From Riptortus pedestris (lineage: Eukaryota > Arthropoda > Insecta > Hemiptera > Alydidae): a stretch of 64,000 bases of DNA. The notes beneath the pieces are model-generated. The model was given only the letters and a program-made list of their open reading frames with translations, did not search any database and was not told where the DNA came from. The position numbers were made by a program, and so were the translations under genes. This document shows, piece after piece, positions 11,343 to 21,877 of this stretch. Every line of letters starts with the position of its first letter. The stretch's first letter is position 1. The stretch lies in contig CM032228.1 in the NCBI GenBank assembly GCA_019009955.1, positions 542,501 to 606,500 on the forward strand, written 5' to 3'.

Positions 11343-12550
11343 CTAGCTCAGATACCCGGCTTCGCCCGGGAATTCATTTGAGGCTGGATGGTGATGGTAT
11401 TTTTTTTGGCATGGCTAAAGTTTGCACAATATTTTGACTTTTACCCGTCCCAGCGTTTAGGGCTAATGCCCATCGTTTCTGTGGATTTGTTAATAATAAA
11501 ATTTGTAAATTCAGGTCTCCCTTATAACCCCCACTCCTGCCCGTTCCTAGAAATGTTAGTATGGCTTATTATAAGGATGGCGTTAGTGCTAATACACAGT
11601 CTTTTGTGCCAAATAAAATTGTTGACTCCCGCTATAATTTTTAGCGTATAACGCATTTATACTTCGGTATACGACGATATTGTAAATAACAAAAGTTTCT
11701 CTAAATAACAAAATAAACAACTTTTGTTATGTACATATTTGCTGAAACCCCAATAGGAAACGAAATATCACTATTATTTATTTTAGACCTCCCTTATAAC
11801 CCCCACTCCTGCCCGTCCCTAGAAATGTTAGTATGGCTTATTATAAGGGAATCGTTAGTATTAATTCACATAGCGAGTTTGGTTTAGTTGAGTCGGTTGA
11901 GTCTTTAGTGCCAAATAAAATTGTGGACTCCCGCTTTAGTTTATAGCGTATAACTCATTTATGCTTCCGTATACGGCAAAAGTGGATATAACAAAAGGTA
12001 TTCTAAATAACAAAATAAACAACTTTTGTTATGTGCATATTTGCTGAAAAAGCAATAGGAAACGAAATATCGCTATTTTTAATTTCAGCCCTCCCTTATA
12101 ACCCCCACTCCTGCCCGTCCCTAGAAATGATAGTATGGCTTATTATAAGGAAATCGTTAGTATTAATTCACATAGCGAGTTTGGTTTAGTTCGGTTGAGT
12201 TTTTTGTGCCAAATAAAATTGTGAACTCCCGCTATAGTTTTTAGCGTATAACTCATTTATACTTCCGTATACGGCAAAAAAGCATATAACAAAAGTTACT
12301 CTAAATTACAAAGTAAATAACGTTTGTTATGTGCATATTTGCTGAAAAAGCAATAGGAAACGAAATATCGCTATTTTTAATTTCAGGCCTCCCTTATAAC
12401 CCCCACTCCTGTTCGTCTTAGAGAATATTAATATAGCCTAAAGTCTAAGTTGGGCTAGAAGTAATATACATACCAAGTTTCATAAAATTCGGTTCAGCCG
12501 TTTATGCGTGAAAAGGTAACAAACAAACAGACACGAAAGAAACAAAATGC
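11343..12550 (-). mobile_element. Helitron, 5'-truncated
   Basis: On the minus strand it ends in CTAG (11343-11346), with the hairpin CCCGGCTTCGCCCGGG just inside. Four internal modules follow, each with CCTCCCTTATAACCCCCACTCC (near 11515, 11790, 12090 and 12387). The last about 75 bp of the 5' end are replaced by a TA/CA microsatellite at 12558. Confidence 0.8.
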
Positions 12551-12589
12551 AGTTATGGTGTGTATATATATATACACACACACAACGGA

Positions 12590-13495
12590 ATAGAGATACT
12601 GCAAGGATTACAGAGAAGCCTACGTGAAAAAAATGAAAATTGCATTGCTAATATTCAAGAAGCAGTCACAAGACAGGTTAGTGAACAGAAAACATATGCA
12701 CATGTATTGAAGAACAAAATAAAACCAAACAATACCCACAAACTTATCATAAAAAAATACAAATTTAAATGCTAATCCAGACGAAACTAAAAAGGACTTT
12801 AAGAAAATTATTAAACCAAACCAATTAAAAGTTGGCATTAAGCAGCTTAAAACTACCCATAAAGGTTTCTTAATTGTAGAGACTGAATCAAAAACTGATG
12901 TTGATAAAATTCATGAAACCATTTTAACTTCAAACTCTAATCTCCAGTCTGATTATATTAAGAAATTTAGACCAAGAATCATTATAAAAAATATTCCTGA
13001 AGAGATAAACGATGAAAATCTAATTGAAACCATTTTATTACAAAACGAAGAGCTTGGTCTAACTAACCAAGATATTGTCAGTTATTTTGTAATAAAATCG
13101 AAGTTCAAACAAGACAGAAGGCACGCAGTATTACAAGTATCACCAATTGCAAGAAATCTTTTTGTGAAACGAAATACTAAAATTAAATTATTCTACACAA
13201 TTTGCTCAGCCGATGACTTCCTGTCTGTTCGCCGCTGTAGGAATTGCCAGCGTTTGAACCATTCGGGAAGATGCACCGGGAAACTTACCTGCCCCCATTG
13301 TTCAGAAGAACATGAAGCCAAGGACTGCCCGAAGAAAGAGAAGCCTGAAGATCATGCCTGTATTAACTGCATCAGCTTTAATAAGTATTGCAAGCCTCAA
13401 TTAAAGGTATCAACAGCACATTCTGCATTAAGCAAAACTTGCCCTTCTTATATTAATGCCTTTAATAGACTAATCAATAATACAGACTATCAATG
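12590..13495 (+). pseudogene. LINE ORF1 (Gag-like, zinc knuckles)
   Basis: Two frames join near 12770. The C-terminal part contains FRPRIIIKNIPEEINDEN and RRHAVLQVSP, an RRM-like region typical of I/R1 ORF1 proteins. Cys-rich knuckles follow: CRNCQRLNHSGRC, CPHCSEEHEAKDC and then CINC (about 13234-13370). These proteins coat the element RNA and chaperone nucleic acid. The frameshift near 12770 and the absence of an ATG before 12590 show decay. Confidence 0.7.
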
Positions 13496-13845
13496 AATAT
13501 ATATACGGACACTGAATTAACAATCCTTTATTATATAATAGCATACATCATTATCACCTTTAATATATCACACATTTATAAAAAACACAAGTCACTCTCA
13601 CTGGTTGCTATGCATAATACTCGTTACTATGGAATCAACATAACCTATAGGTTGATATATATTAACTGTTTACCAAATATTTGGAGAAAAACGTGTTTTA
13701 ACTAATTCATATATAGCCATAACCTAAATATTATCATGTTTACGTTGCTATGGCAATAGGAAAGTAACAGATGTTCACTCTAATATTAATTTTCTACAAC
13801 TTAACCTCAAACATAAAATTAATTCTACAATTCTCTTTAGTATTT
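13496..13845. other. LINE spacer between ORF1 and ORF2
   Basis: A+T-rich; small open frames here show no recognisable domain. Confidence 0.4.
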
Positions 13846-15045
13846 ATCATCATCTTTAGTATCACATTCTCTATGAATATTTACAAGAAAAAAATATCGA
13901 TATTGCATTGATACAAGAACCCTATGTAGGTTCTAAAATAAATTCCTCCAAATATAAAATTTATACCACTGACAAAAGTAAATCACGTTCACAAATAGTT
14001 ATTAATAACCCCCATATTGATGCTAATTTATTAATTAATTATAGTGATCCAGACACAACTCTTGTGGAAGTCATAACGAATGGACGAAAACTAATATTAA
14101 TAAGTGCTTATTTTGATATAACTCATGACATTGAATTAAACACTGACAAACTGACTAAAATCTTAAAAGACTTAAAATCTCAAGATATTATCATTTCTTT
14201 GGACAGTAATTCTAGATCAAAATTTTGGTTTGAAAACAGGACTAATCAAAGAGGACGCAAATTACAAAATTTCATAATAATGAATGACTTAATCATAGTA
14301 AATGAAAATCAAAATTTGCCAACTTTTGATGGTCCTAATGGAAGCAGTAACATTGATCTCACATTAACTTCCAGGAATCTTCAGAATCAATTAATCAACA
14401 GGAAAAATTTCTACCATAGAAAATTTTTCTGATCATTTGACCATTAAATTCTCTTTATGTTTTATTCGCCCAATACAAAATACAAAAGGACTTGGATTAT
14501 TATATAATACTAAAAATGCTAATTGGCAAAATTTTGAAAATAATTTAAATTTTGAAATATCAAGAGAATTCAACATAAATGAAAATATTGATCTTTATTT
14601 AGCTCAAAATATAAAATCAAATACAATTGAAAACATTATGAACAAATTTTTCAAGGCAACATATAATGCTTGCAACAAATCTTTTAAAATTAGAAGTTTC
14701 AAATATAACAAAACTAAATCTATTCATAACCCGAAGCCATGGTGGGACGATTCATTATCTAAACTTAGAAAAGATTCAAATAAATTATGAAGAATATATC
14801 AAAAGACTACTAAAGATGAAAGCTTACGTGAAATTAGAAAAGAAGCATACGTACTGAAAAAACGTGAATTTGAACTACTGACTAACGAACGACAAAAACT
14901 AAAACAAGACATAGAACAAAAAAAAGGCAAATTTCCAATAGAAGAAGACAAGTTATTTTTAAAATATAACAATCCTTTTAAAATATTCGCAGAACATGCT
15001 TTTAATACAATTAATCGGTTAAATACTTATTATGGCTGATACAAC
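13846..15045 (+). pseudogene. LINE ORF2 N-terminus (EEP endonuclease)
   Basis: The frame contains LIQEPYVGSK, ILISAYF, IIISLDSNSRSKFW and SNIDLTLTS, which are the catalytic landmarks (E, D/N, SxxDxT) of the exonuclease-endonuclease-phosphatase fold that nicks the target. A frameshift near 14432 leads into a second segment with NPKPWWDDSLSKLRK, the block that precedes the RT in I/R1 elements. Another shift near 14790 leads to the final KLFLKYNNPFKIFAEHA segment. The RT is absent. Confidence 0.75.
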
Positions 15046-15073
15046 TACAATACTAGGATAATCATTATTTCTT

Positions 15074-15104
<31 letters not shown>

Positions 15105-15296
15105 TTTTAAAGATTAATAATTTTCTCTTTATATGTTTTACTTTACTTTTAACGTTGTTATTGTTAATTGGGACATGCAGAAACTAATAAACGGCCTTCT
15201 TATAGGGTTACTATAGGAAGGAAACAAATAAAAAAAAAAATAAAATAAATATATATATAATTGTGTTGATGTTTTTGACTAGGATATATTTATATA

Positions 15297-15777
15297 TGAT
15301 GTTTTTTTTGGAGGTTTGGTCAATGTTGGTGAAAGAAACTGCTATGTTTATGCCGATATTTCGAGAATTTTATTTTCTCTTCTGTAGGGCTGTAAAAATA
15401 CAGTTGCTACTTTATAATTTTGCTCATTGTTGTTAAATTACAGTGTAACAGGAGGTGTTTATGCTATTTTTACTTACCAAGACTAAACATACTTAAAAAT
15501 TACTATACATATTGCACTAGGGTTACTGGTTACAGTAACTTTCCATGGTTTGTTTACATTCAGCACGATCACATCCTTATGTTTCGTATATCTACAGTAT
15601 ATTGTCTTATGTTAGTTGAACTATATTATAATTGTTATTCTAGCTATTATATTATGTTGGATGTATTGTTATGTGTTATTACAATTATTGTTATATTTTA
15701 TTAAAGCTATATTCGTGTTATATGAAAGTTATTATATTATTGCTATTTTATTATGTTACAACTGTTATTGTTATGTG
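15297..15777 (+). repeat. Left arm of a large inverted repeat
   Basis: Matches 16157-16646 in reverse complement over about 480 bp with only a handful of differences, for example GTTACAGTAACTTTCC against GTTACAGTAACCTTCC. Near-identical 94-codon open frames lie in both arms, but their composition (Leu/Tyr/Cys-rich from A+T-rich DNA) gives no sign of a real protein. Confidence 0.9.
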
Positions 15778-16156
15778 TTATTGCAGTTATTTTTATATTT
15801 TACTAAAGCTATAAGGTTATTGTTATATATATTATGTTGCAACATTTATTGCTGTGTGTTATCACAACCATTGCTTCATTTTATTTAAGCTATTCTTATG
15901 TTGCACCAAACTATTTTATTGTTATTTTACTATGTTGCAACTATTATTACTGTGTGTCACTACATTTATTTTTATAATTTATTTTATCAAAGCCACCTTC
16001 ATGTTGCATTACTGTTACTATGTTATTGTTGTTCTACTATGCTAAAACTATTATTGCTATGTGTTACCATTGTTATTATTATATTATTTTAGAGACATTG
16101 TTATACTATCTTAGATACACTATCACTCTAAGAAAACCCAATAGCAGTAAACTAGT
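15778..16156. repeat. Loop of inverted repeat, degenerate TGTTATT-rich repeats
   Basis: Irregular direct repeats of TTATTGTTATGTGTTAT type, related to the inner ends of the arms. No gene. Confidence 0.6.
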
Positions 16157-16646
16157 GAATAACACATAACAAAAACAGTTGTAACATAATAAAATAGCAA
16201 TAATATAATAACTTTCATATAACACGAATATAGCTTTAATAAAATATAACAATAACTGTAATAACACATAACAATACATCCAACATAATATAATAGCTAG
16301 AATAACAATTATAATATAGTTCAACTAACATAAGACAATATACTGTAGATATACAAAACATAAGGATGTGATCGTGCTGAATGTAAACAAACCATGGAAG
16401 GTTACTGTAACCAGTAACCCTAGTGCAATATGTATAGTAATTTTTAAGTATGTTTAGTCTTGGTAAGTAAAAATAGCATAAACACCTCCTGTTACACTGT
16501 AATTTAACAACAATGTGCAAAATTATAAAGTAGCAACTGTATTTTTACAGCCCTACAGAAGAGAAAATAAAATTCTCGAAATATCGGCATAAACATAGAA
16601 GTTTCTTTCACCACCATTGACCAAACCTCCAAAAAAACAACAGCAC
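16157..16646 (-). repeat. Right arm of a large inverted repeat
   Basis: Reverse complement of the left arm. The outer end is CCAAACCTCCAAAAAAACAAC; the 5' end of a Helitron follows at once. Confidence 0.9.
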
Positions 16647-16649
16647 CAT

Positions 16650-17688
16650 ATATATATATATATATATCAAATTGTAACCTCTGTCTGTACATTGATTTTT
16701 TTCGCGAAATTTCACGATAACTTTTCGTTTCACATGTCATAGACACCAAAACTGCATTTTGTTTCTTTCGTGTCTGTTTGTTTATTTGTTTGTTTTTTAC
16801 CTTTTCACGCATAAATTTTATGAACTTGGTATATATATTACTACTAACCCAACTTAGACATTAGGCTATATTAATTTTCTCTGAGAAGAACAGGAGTGGG
16901 GGTTATAAGGGAGGTCTGAAATTAAAAATAGCGATATTTCGTTTCCTATTGGTTTTTCGGCAAATATGCACATAACAAATGTTGTTTATTTTGTTATTTA
17001 GAGTAATTTTTGATATATACACTTTTTTCGTATACCGAATTATAAACGAGATATAGACTAAAACCTATAGCGGAAGTGAACAATTTTATTTGGCACAATA
17101 GACTCAACCGAACTAAATAAAACTCGGTATGTGTATTAGCAGTAACGCCTTCATTATAATAAGCTGTACCAACATTTCTAGTGACGGGCAGGAGTGGGGG
17201 TTATAAGGGAGCCCTGAAATTAAAAATGGTGATATTCCGTTTCCTATCGGTTTTTCGACAAAAATGCAAATATCAAAAGCTGGTTATTTTTTTATTTAGA
17301 TTAACTTTTGTTATATTCACTTTTGTTGCATAACAAATTATAAACGAGATATACACTAAATGCTAAAGCGGGAGTCAACTATTTTATTCGATACCAACGG
17401 TTGAACCCATTCCAACAAAACTAGGAATATATAAATTAGCATTAATTCTTACGTGGTTATAAGCTATATTAAAATGTTTAGGTTATAACGGGAGTGGGGA
17501 TTATAAGGGAGGCCTGAAATAAAAATTCGGGATATTTCATTTTTTATGTCAAACCAACCACGGGTACTAGCCTTGAACACTGAAACGGGTAAATGTCAAA
17601 ATATTGTGCAAAGTAAAGTCTTGCCGAAAAAATACCCTTATCATCCCGGCTCAAATGAATTCCCGGGCGAAGCCGGGTACCTTAGCTA

Positions 17689-17689
<1 letters not shown>
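16650..17689 (+). mobile_element. Helitron, near complete
   Basis: 5' end ATATCAAATTGTAACCTCTG; 3' end CCCGGGCGAAGCCGGG then CTAG at 17686-17689 and T. It has three internal modules, the last joined directly to the 3'-subterminal block, so it is shorter than the 1458-3082 copy. Confidence 0.8.

Positions 17690-17743
<54 letters not shown>
17690..17743. repeat. (TA)n microsatellite
   Basis: TA run following the Helitron 3' end. Confidence 0.95.
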
Positions 17744-17747
<4 letters not shown>

Positions 17748-18183
17748 CTAAGTCTGAATGTTAATGGTATTTTTTATTTGGCAAGGCTACAATGTATACA
17801 ACTACACTTCCCGCCTGAGCTAATGGTTTTCCAGTAAGGGTCAGGTAGGAGATTTACAGAATAGAAATTTTAGTTTTCAAGAATAAATGAAAATTAGTCC
17901 CTAATCAATCTGTCTGCATTATTTGTCCCACCATGAATAACTCAGATCATAATCATGGATAGCATTTGTTATAATTAAATTCACCTATAGTGTACAATTT
18001 CCTGTCAAAAACCAATCCGAGCATAACATAATATGCATAATAGTAAATGCGAGAAAAAAAATACAATATTTCACAGGAAATTAGTTAATTCAATTCACTG
18101 TGTCAGCTTACACTCCCGCTTGAGTGTTGTCAATATTGCTTCACTTTAAATACCTATAGTTCCTATTGGAAAGAATTGTTAAG
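17744..18183 (-). mobile_element. Helitron variant, 3' part (split by Gypsy)
   Basis: Starts at a decayed 3' end (TTAGCTAAGTCTGAATG) and carries a 3' region shared with 39050-39540. It breaks at TTGTTAAGCATAT and resumes at 20952 with CAATATTT. In uninterrupted copies (near 43000 in reverse) these two sequences are contiguous. Confidence 0.75.
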
Positions 18184-18188
18184 CATAT

Positions 18189-18347
18189 TCTATACGGTTG
18201 CTAGGCAATGGAGCATATGCTACATATATGGTTGCTAAGCAATGAAACCTACTCTTACTGTTACCTTGTTAATAAACAAGTTGAATAATGGCGTTACTCA
18301 ATGAATTTATAGTATTAACAGCAGCAATATTATTAATTAATATTACA
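18189..18347 (+). repeat. Gypsy 5' LTR
   Basis: Ends ATTAATATTACA, as does the 3' LTR at 20946. Shares ACCTACTCTTACTGTTACCT and AATGGCGTTACTCAATGAA with it. Contains two imperfect copies of an AGCATAT..GGTTGCTAGGCAATG motif. Confidence 0.8.
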
Positions 18348-18348
18348 C

Positions 18349-18360
18349 TGGCGACGAGGT
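18349..18360 (+). promoter_or_regulatory. Gypsy primer binding site
   Basis: TGGCGACGAGG lies one base after the 5' LTR, the usual place and form for Gypsy elements, where a host tRNA primes minus-strand synthesis. Confidence 0.7.
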
Positions 18361-18363
18361 AAA

Positions 18364-18773
18364 ATGCCAAAGAAGAAGCAGAATAGGGTATCAGTCGATT
18401 TGTCTACTCAGGAGAAAGAAGAAGCCACGAGTATGAATCTCATAACGTAGAGAATGTCAAGGTTTGTATTTAAAGAGTATACAAAGGACATGTTGTGGGA
18501 GGATTACATCCGGCACTTGGAGTGAAGGGGCTTGGTGGGAATAGCGATGTGGAGGACGCGGCACGCAGGGACCTCCTCCTAGGCGCCGAGCACCTCAGGG
18601 CGTTGTCCGACCTTCTGTACCCGGCCGACTGGGACACGTGCAGCTACGAACAAGTGAAGGCGGCAGCTAATAGGCTATTCAGGCACACTGAGATAATCTT
18701 TGCTCTCCGGTTCGACTTCGAGAAGCCGCTCAGGACTGATGGTGAGTCTTTTATCTTTTTTATAATAGATTAA
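18364..18773 (+). pseudogene. Gypsy gag remnant
   Basis: An ATG at 18364 opens a Lys-rich start with a stop after about 27 codons. A second piece (18495-18773) carries LLLGAEHLRALSDLLYPAD and YEQVKAAANRLF, which resembles the core of Gypsy gag. The remainder of gag, including the zinc knuckle, is deleted or fused to noncoding sequence. Confidence 0.55.
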
Positions 18774-18909
18774 AGTCTCTGGCCCGCAAATGTAATTATG
18801 GCCCTGGTATAGATGACAGGTTTGCTGTGGACTGGGTGCCAGGTGTGGTGGAGGAGCGGATATCAACTCGCACGTCAGTGTTCTGCGAGAGGACTCGGAG
18901 TGACTACGG

Positions 18910-20336
18910 AAAGCAGGCCTAAGGGCAAAGTTGGCAAAATGCAAGTTTTTACAGAAGGAAGTCGAATACCTGGGCCACCGAATTGACGAACATGGCATAC
19001 ATCCATCTAAAAACAAATTAGCCGCTATTCGAGAAGCAAAGCAACCTCGAAACGTAAAGGAATTAAGAGCCTTTTTGGGGTTTGTCAATTATTATGAGAA
19101 GTTCATTCCAAATTTGCATGCTATATGCGCCCCGTTGCATGCCCTGACTGGCACGAAGAGTAGGTGGAAATGGGCTCCAGTGGAACATGCAGTGTTTGAG
19201 AAGGTGAAAACATAGTTATCAGCTGAAGACACCATCGTACCTTGTGATTTGCGGAAGCCTTTCATCTTGGCCTGCGACGCGTCTGAACATGGAGTCAGTG
19301 CAGTGTTACTCCAGAAAATGGAGGATAGCTCTGAGCGCCCCATTTTGATAGCCTCAAGGACTTTAACACCGGCAGAAAAATAATATTCCCCAATTGATAG
19401 AGAAGTCCTGGCCTTGGTCTTTGCAGTTAGGAAGTTCCGTCAATTCCTGCTTGGGCGAGAATTAGTACTTAGGACAGACCACAGGCCTATGGAGAGGATA
19501 TTTGGAACTGAGAGGGACCTTGCTAAAACTGTGAACTCACGTTTGGTACGATGGGCCATCTATCTCATGGAGTATAACTACAGGATAGAGTACTGTAAAG
19601 GGACCAACAATAGACTGGCCGATTTCTTATCGCGTTTTCCAAGTGCAAGAGAACCAATTAAAGAAGAGGATATAATCTCAGAGGTCAAAGAATTAAGGAC
19701 AATTAGGATGGAAAAAATATCATTCATTTCTTCAGCTGGGGACATTAAGAAATCATATGGAAAGGATCCAGTCTGTAAGCTTCTCTTAGATTATCTGGAG
19801 CATGGTTGGCCTAAAAATTCGGAAACTTTGAAACCTGGTGTGAAGATTTTTTGGAACAAGAGAGACGTACTAACACTGGAAGATGGTGTTATTCTTCGGT
19901 TGGGAAGACTGTTTGTCCCTGAAGCTCTGAGGAGCTCCGTACTTCAACAGTTACACGAGGATCACCCAGGGATCACTGCAATGAGCTCACGGTCCCGTTA
20001 CTATGTCTGGTGGCCACGCTTCGATGGGGATATCGAGAAGTATGTAAGAAGATGCACTCCATGCCAAACTAACAGAAATAGCGAGTGTGAGGTGCCTCTG
20101 TAACCCTGGAATGTACCGAATGGACCCTGGGAGCAACTCCACGTGGGCATCGCAGAACCCGGAGGTGGCAAGTATTGGCTGGTAGGGATAGATGCTTACT
20201 CCAAGTGGGCTGAAGTGGATGTGATGAACCGAATGACCACCGGAGTTATAATTGGCCGATTGCGGCAATGGTTCTCGAGGTACGGTATACCCAAGCAGAT
20301 AGTATCTGATAATGGGACGCAGTGGGAGCATATGCT
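18910..20336 (+). pseudogene. Gypsy pol remnant (RT thumb, RNase H, integrase N-part)
   Basis: In order: the RT end and connection (AKCKFLQKEVEYLGHRID, AFLGFVNYYEKFIPNL; 18930-19210), a TAG stop, RNase H (FILACDASEHGVSAVLLQ, then DREVLALVFAVRKF, LRTDHRPM, NNRLADFLSRFP; 19210-19650) with a TAA near 19381, the integrase H2C2 zinc domain (LHEDHPGI then CTPCQ, 19950-20070) and the start of the rve core. The first rve Asp block reads LHVGIAEP where HVD is usual, so the catalytic Asp looks mutated. The second (SDNGTQW) is present. The frame then runs into LTR sequence at about 20329, and the third catalytic residue is deleted. Confidence 0.85.
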
Positions 20337-20859
20337 ATGTGGTTGCTAGGCAATGGTTCTCGAGGTACGGTATACCCAAGCAGATAGTATCTGATAATGG
20401 GACGCAGTGGGAGCATATGCTATGTGGTTGCTAGGCAATGGTTCTCGAGGTACGGTATACCCAAGCAGATAGTATCTGATAATGGGACGCAGTGGGAGCA
20501 TATGCTATGTGGTTGCTAGGCAATGGTTCTCGAGGTACGGTATACCCAAGCAGATAGTATCTGATAATGGGACGCAGTGGGAGCATATGCTATGTGGTTG
20601 CTAGGCAATGGTTCTCGAGGTACGGTATACCCAAGCAGATAGTATCTGATAATGGGACGCAGTGGGAGCATATGCTATGTGGTTGCTAGGCAATGGTTCT
20701 CGAGGTACGGTATACCCAAGCAGATAGTATCTGATAATGGGACGCAGTGGGAGCATATGCTATGTGGTTGCTAGGCAATGGTTCTCGAGGTACGGTATAC
20801 CCAAGCAGATAGTATCTGATAATGGGACGCAGGGGAGCATATGCTATGTGGTTGCTAGG
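20266..20859 (+). repeat. 85-bp tandem array, 7 copies, integrase-LTR chimera
   Basis: CAATGGTTCTCGAGGTACGG recurs at 20266, 20351, 20436, 20521, 20606, 20691 and 20776. Each unit joins about 63 bp of integrase coding sequence (through SDNGTQW) to about 24 bp of LTR (GAGCATATGCTATGTGG). Copies look identical except that the last has lost one base. GGCAATG occurs at both unit borders. Confidence 0.95.
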
Positions 20860-20946
20860 CAATGATACCTACTCTTACTGTTACCTTGTTTATAAACCAG
20901 TTGAATAATGGCGTTACTCAATGAACTGTTAGTTATTAATATTACA
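20835..20946 (+). repeat. Gypsy 3' LTR, truncated at its 5' side
   Basis: Begins where the last array unit enters LTR sequence and ends ATTAATATTACA before the CATAT duplication. Confidence 0.75.
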
Positions 20947-20951
20947 CATAT

Positions 20952-21877
20952 CAATATTTATTCGAAAATTACTTGCTTCATACATTGTTTCCGAAAAAAT
21001 GTATAAAACAAAAGTTACTCTAAATAACAAAGTTAACAACTTTTGCCATGTGCACGTTTGCCTTAAAACAAATAAAAATTGAAATATCATGAATTTTTAT
21101 TTCAGGCCTTCAATTCAATCGTTAGTGCCCACTAAATTTGTTTGCTCCAATTTTAGTTTTTAATGTATATCTCGTTTATACCTTGTTATATCACAAAAGT
21201 GACTATAAACAAAGATACTCTAAATAACAAAATAATCAACTTGTGTTATGTGCATAATTGCCGAAAAACCAATTGGAAACGAAATATCGCTATTTTTAAT
21301 TTCAGGCCTCCCTTATAAACCCCACCTCCTGCTTGTCCCTAGAAATGTTGGTACAGCTTATTATCATGAAGGTGTTAGTGCTAATTCACATACGGAGTTT
21401 TGTTTAGTTCGGTTGAGTCTTTCGTACCAAATAAACTTGTTGATTCCCGTTATAGTTTTTAGCGAATAACTCATTTATACATCCGTACATGGCAAAAGTG
21501 TATATGACAAAAGTTACTCTAAATACCAAAATAACTAACTTTTGTTATCTGCATATTTGAAGAAAACCCAATAGGAAACGAAATATCGCAATTTTTAATT
21601 TCAGGCCCCCCTTATAACCCCCACTCCTGTTTGTCTCAGAGAATATTAATATAGCCTAAAGTCTAAATTTGGTTAATAGTAATATACATACCAAATTTCA
21701 TAGTTCAGCCGTTTATGCGTGAAAAGTTAACAAACAAACAAAAAATAAACAAATAAACATACGCGAAAGAAACAAAATGTAGTTATGGTGTCTATGACAT
21801 GTGAAACGAAAAAGTATTGAGCAAAATTTGAGGAAAAAAGTCAATGTACAGACAGAGGTTACAATTTTATATATATA
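20952..21877 (-). mobile_element. Helitron variant, 5' part (continues 17744-18183)
   Basis: Resumes the interrupted Helitron, with three modules and the 5' end ACAGACAGAGGTTACAATTTTATATATA at 21850-21877. It abuts the CTAG of the next copy. Confidence 0.8.

Larger units (their letters stand above)
12590..15246 (+). mobile_element. LINE, I/R1 superclade, with RT deleted
   Basis: Holds an ORF1 with zinc knuckles, an ORF2 start with an apurinic-type endonuclease, and a 3' end with CGGCCTTCTTATAGGGTTAC followed by an A-rich tail at 15228-15246. The reverse transcriptase and everything after it are missing; the ORF2 frame ends near 15040, followed by a poly-T run at 15071-15102. The copy is therefore internally deleted, not just 5'-truncated. 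Confidence 0.75.
18189..20946 (+). mobile_element. Gypsy LTR retrotransposon, internally deleted
   Basis: Two LTR copies, a primer binding site, gag and pol pieces in the Gypsy order (RT, RNase H, integrase). It is flanked by CATAT at 18184-18188 and 20947-20951, a 5-bp target duplication within a Helitron. Most of gag, protease, the RT palm and the integrase C-terminus are deleted. Confidence 0.85.

Noticed and set aside
15420..16520. 94-codon protein encoded in both arms of the inverted repeat
   Set aside because: Conservation follows from the DNA duplication; composition reflects A+T-rich sequence and no domain is visible.
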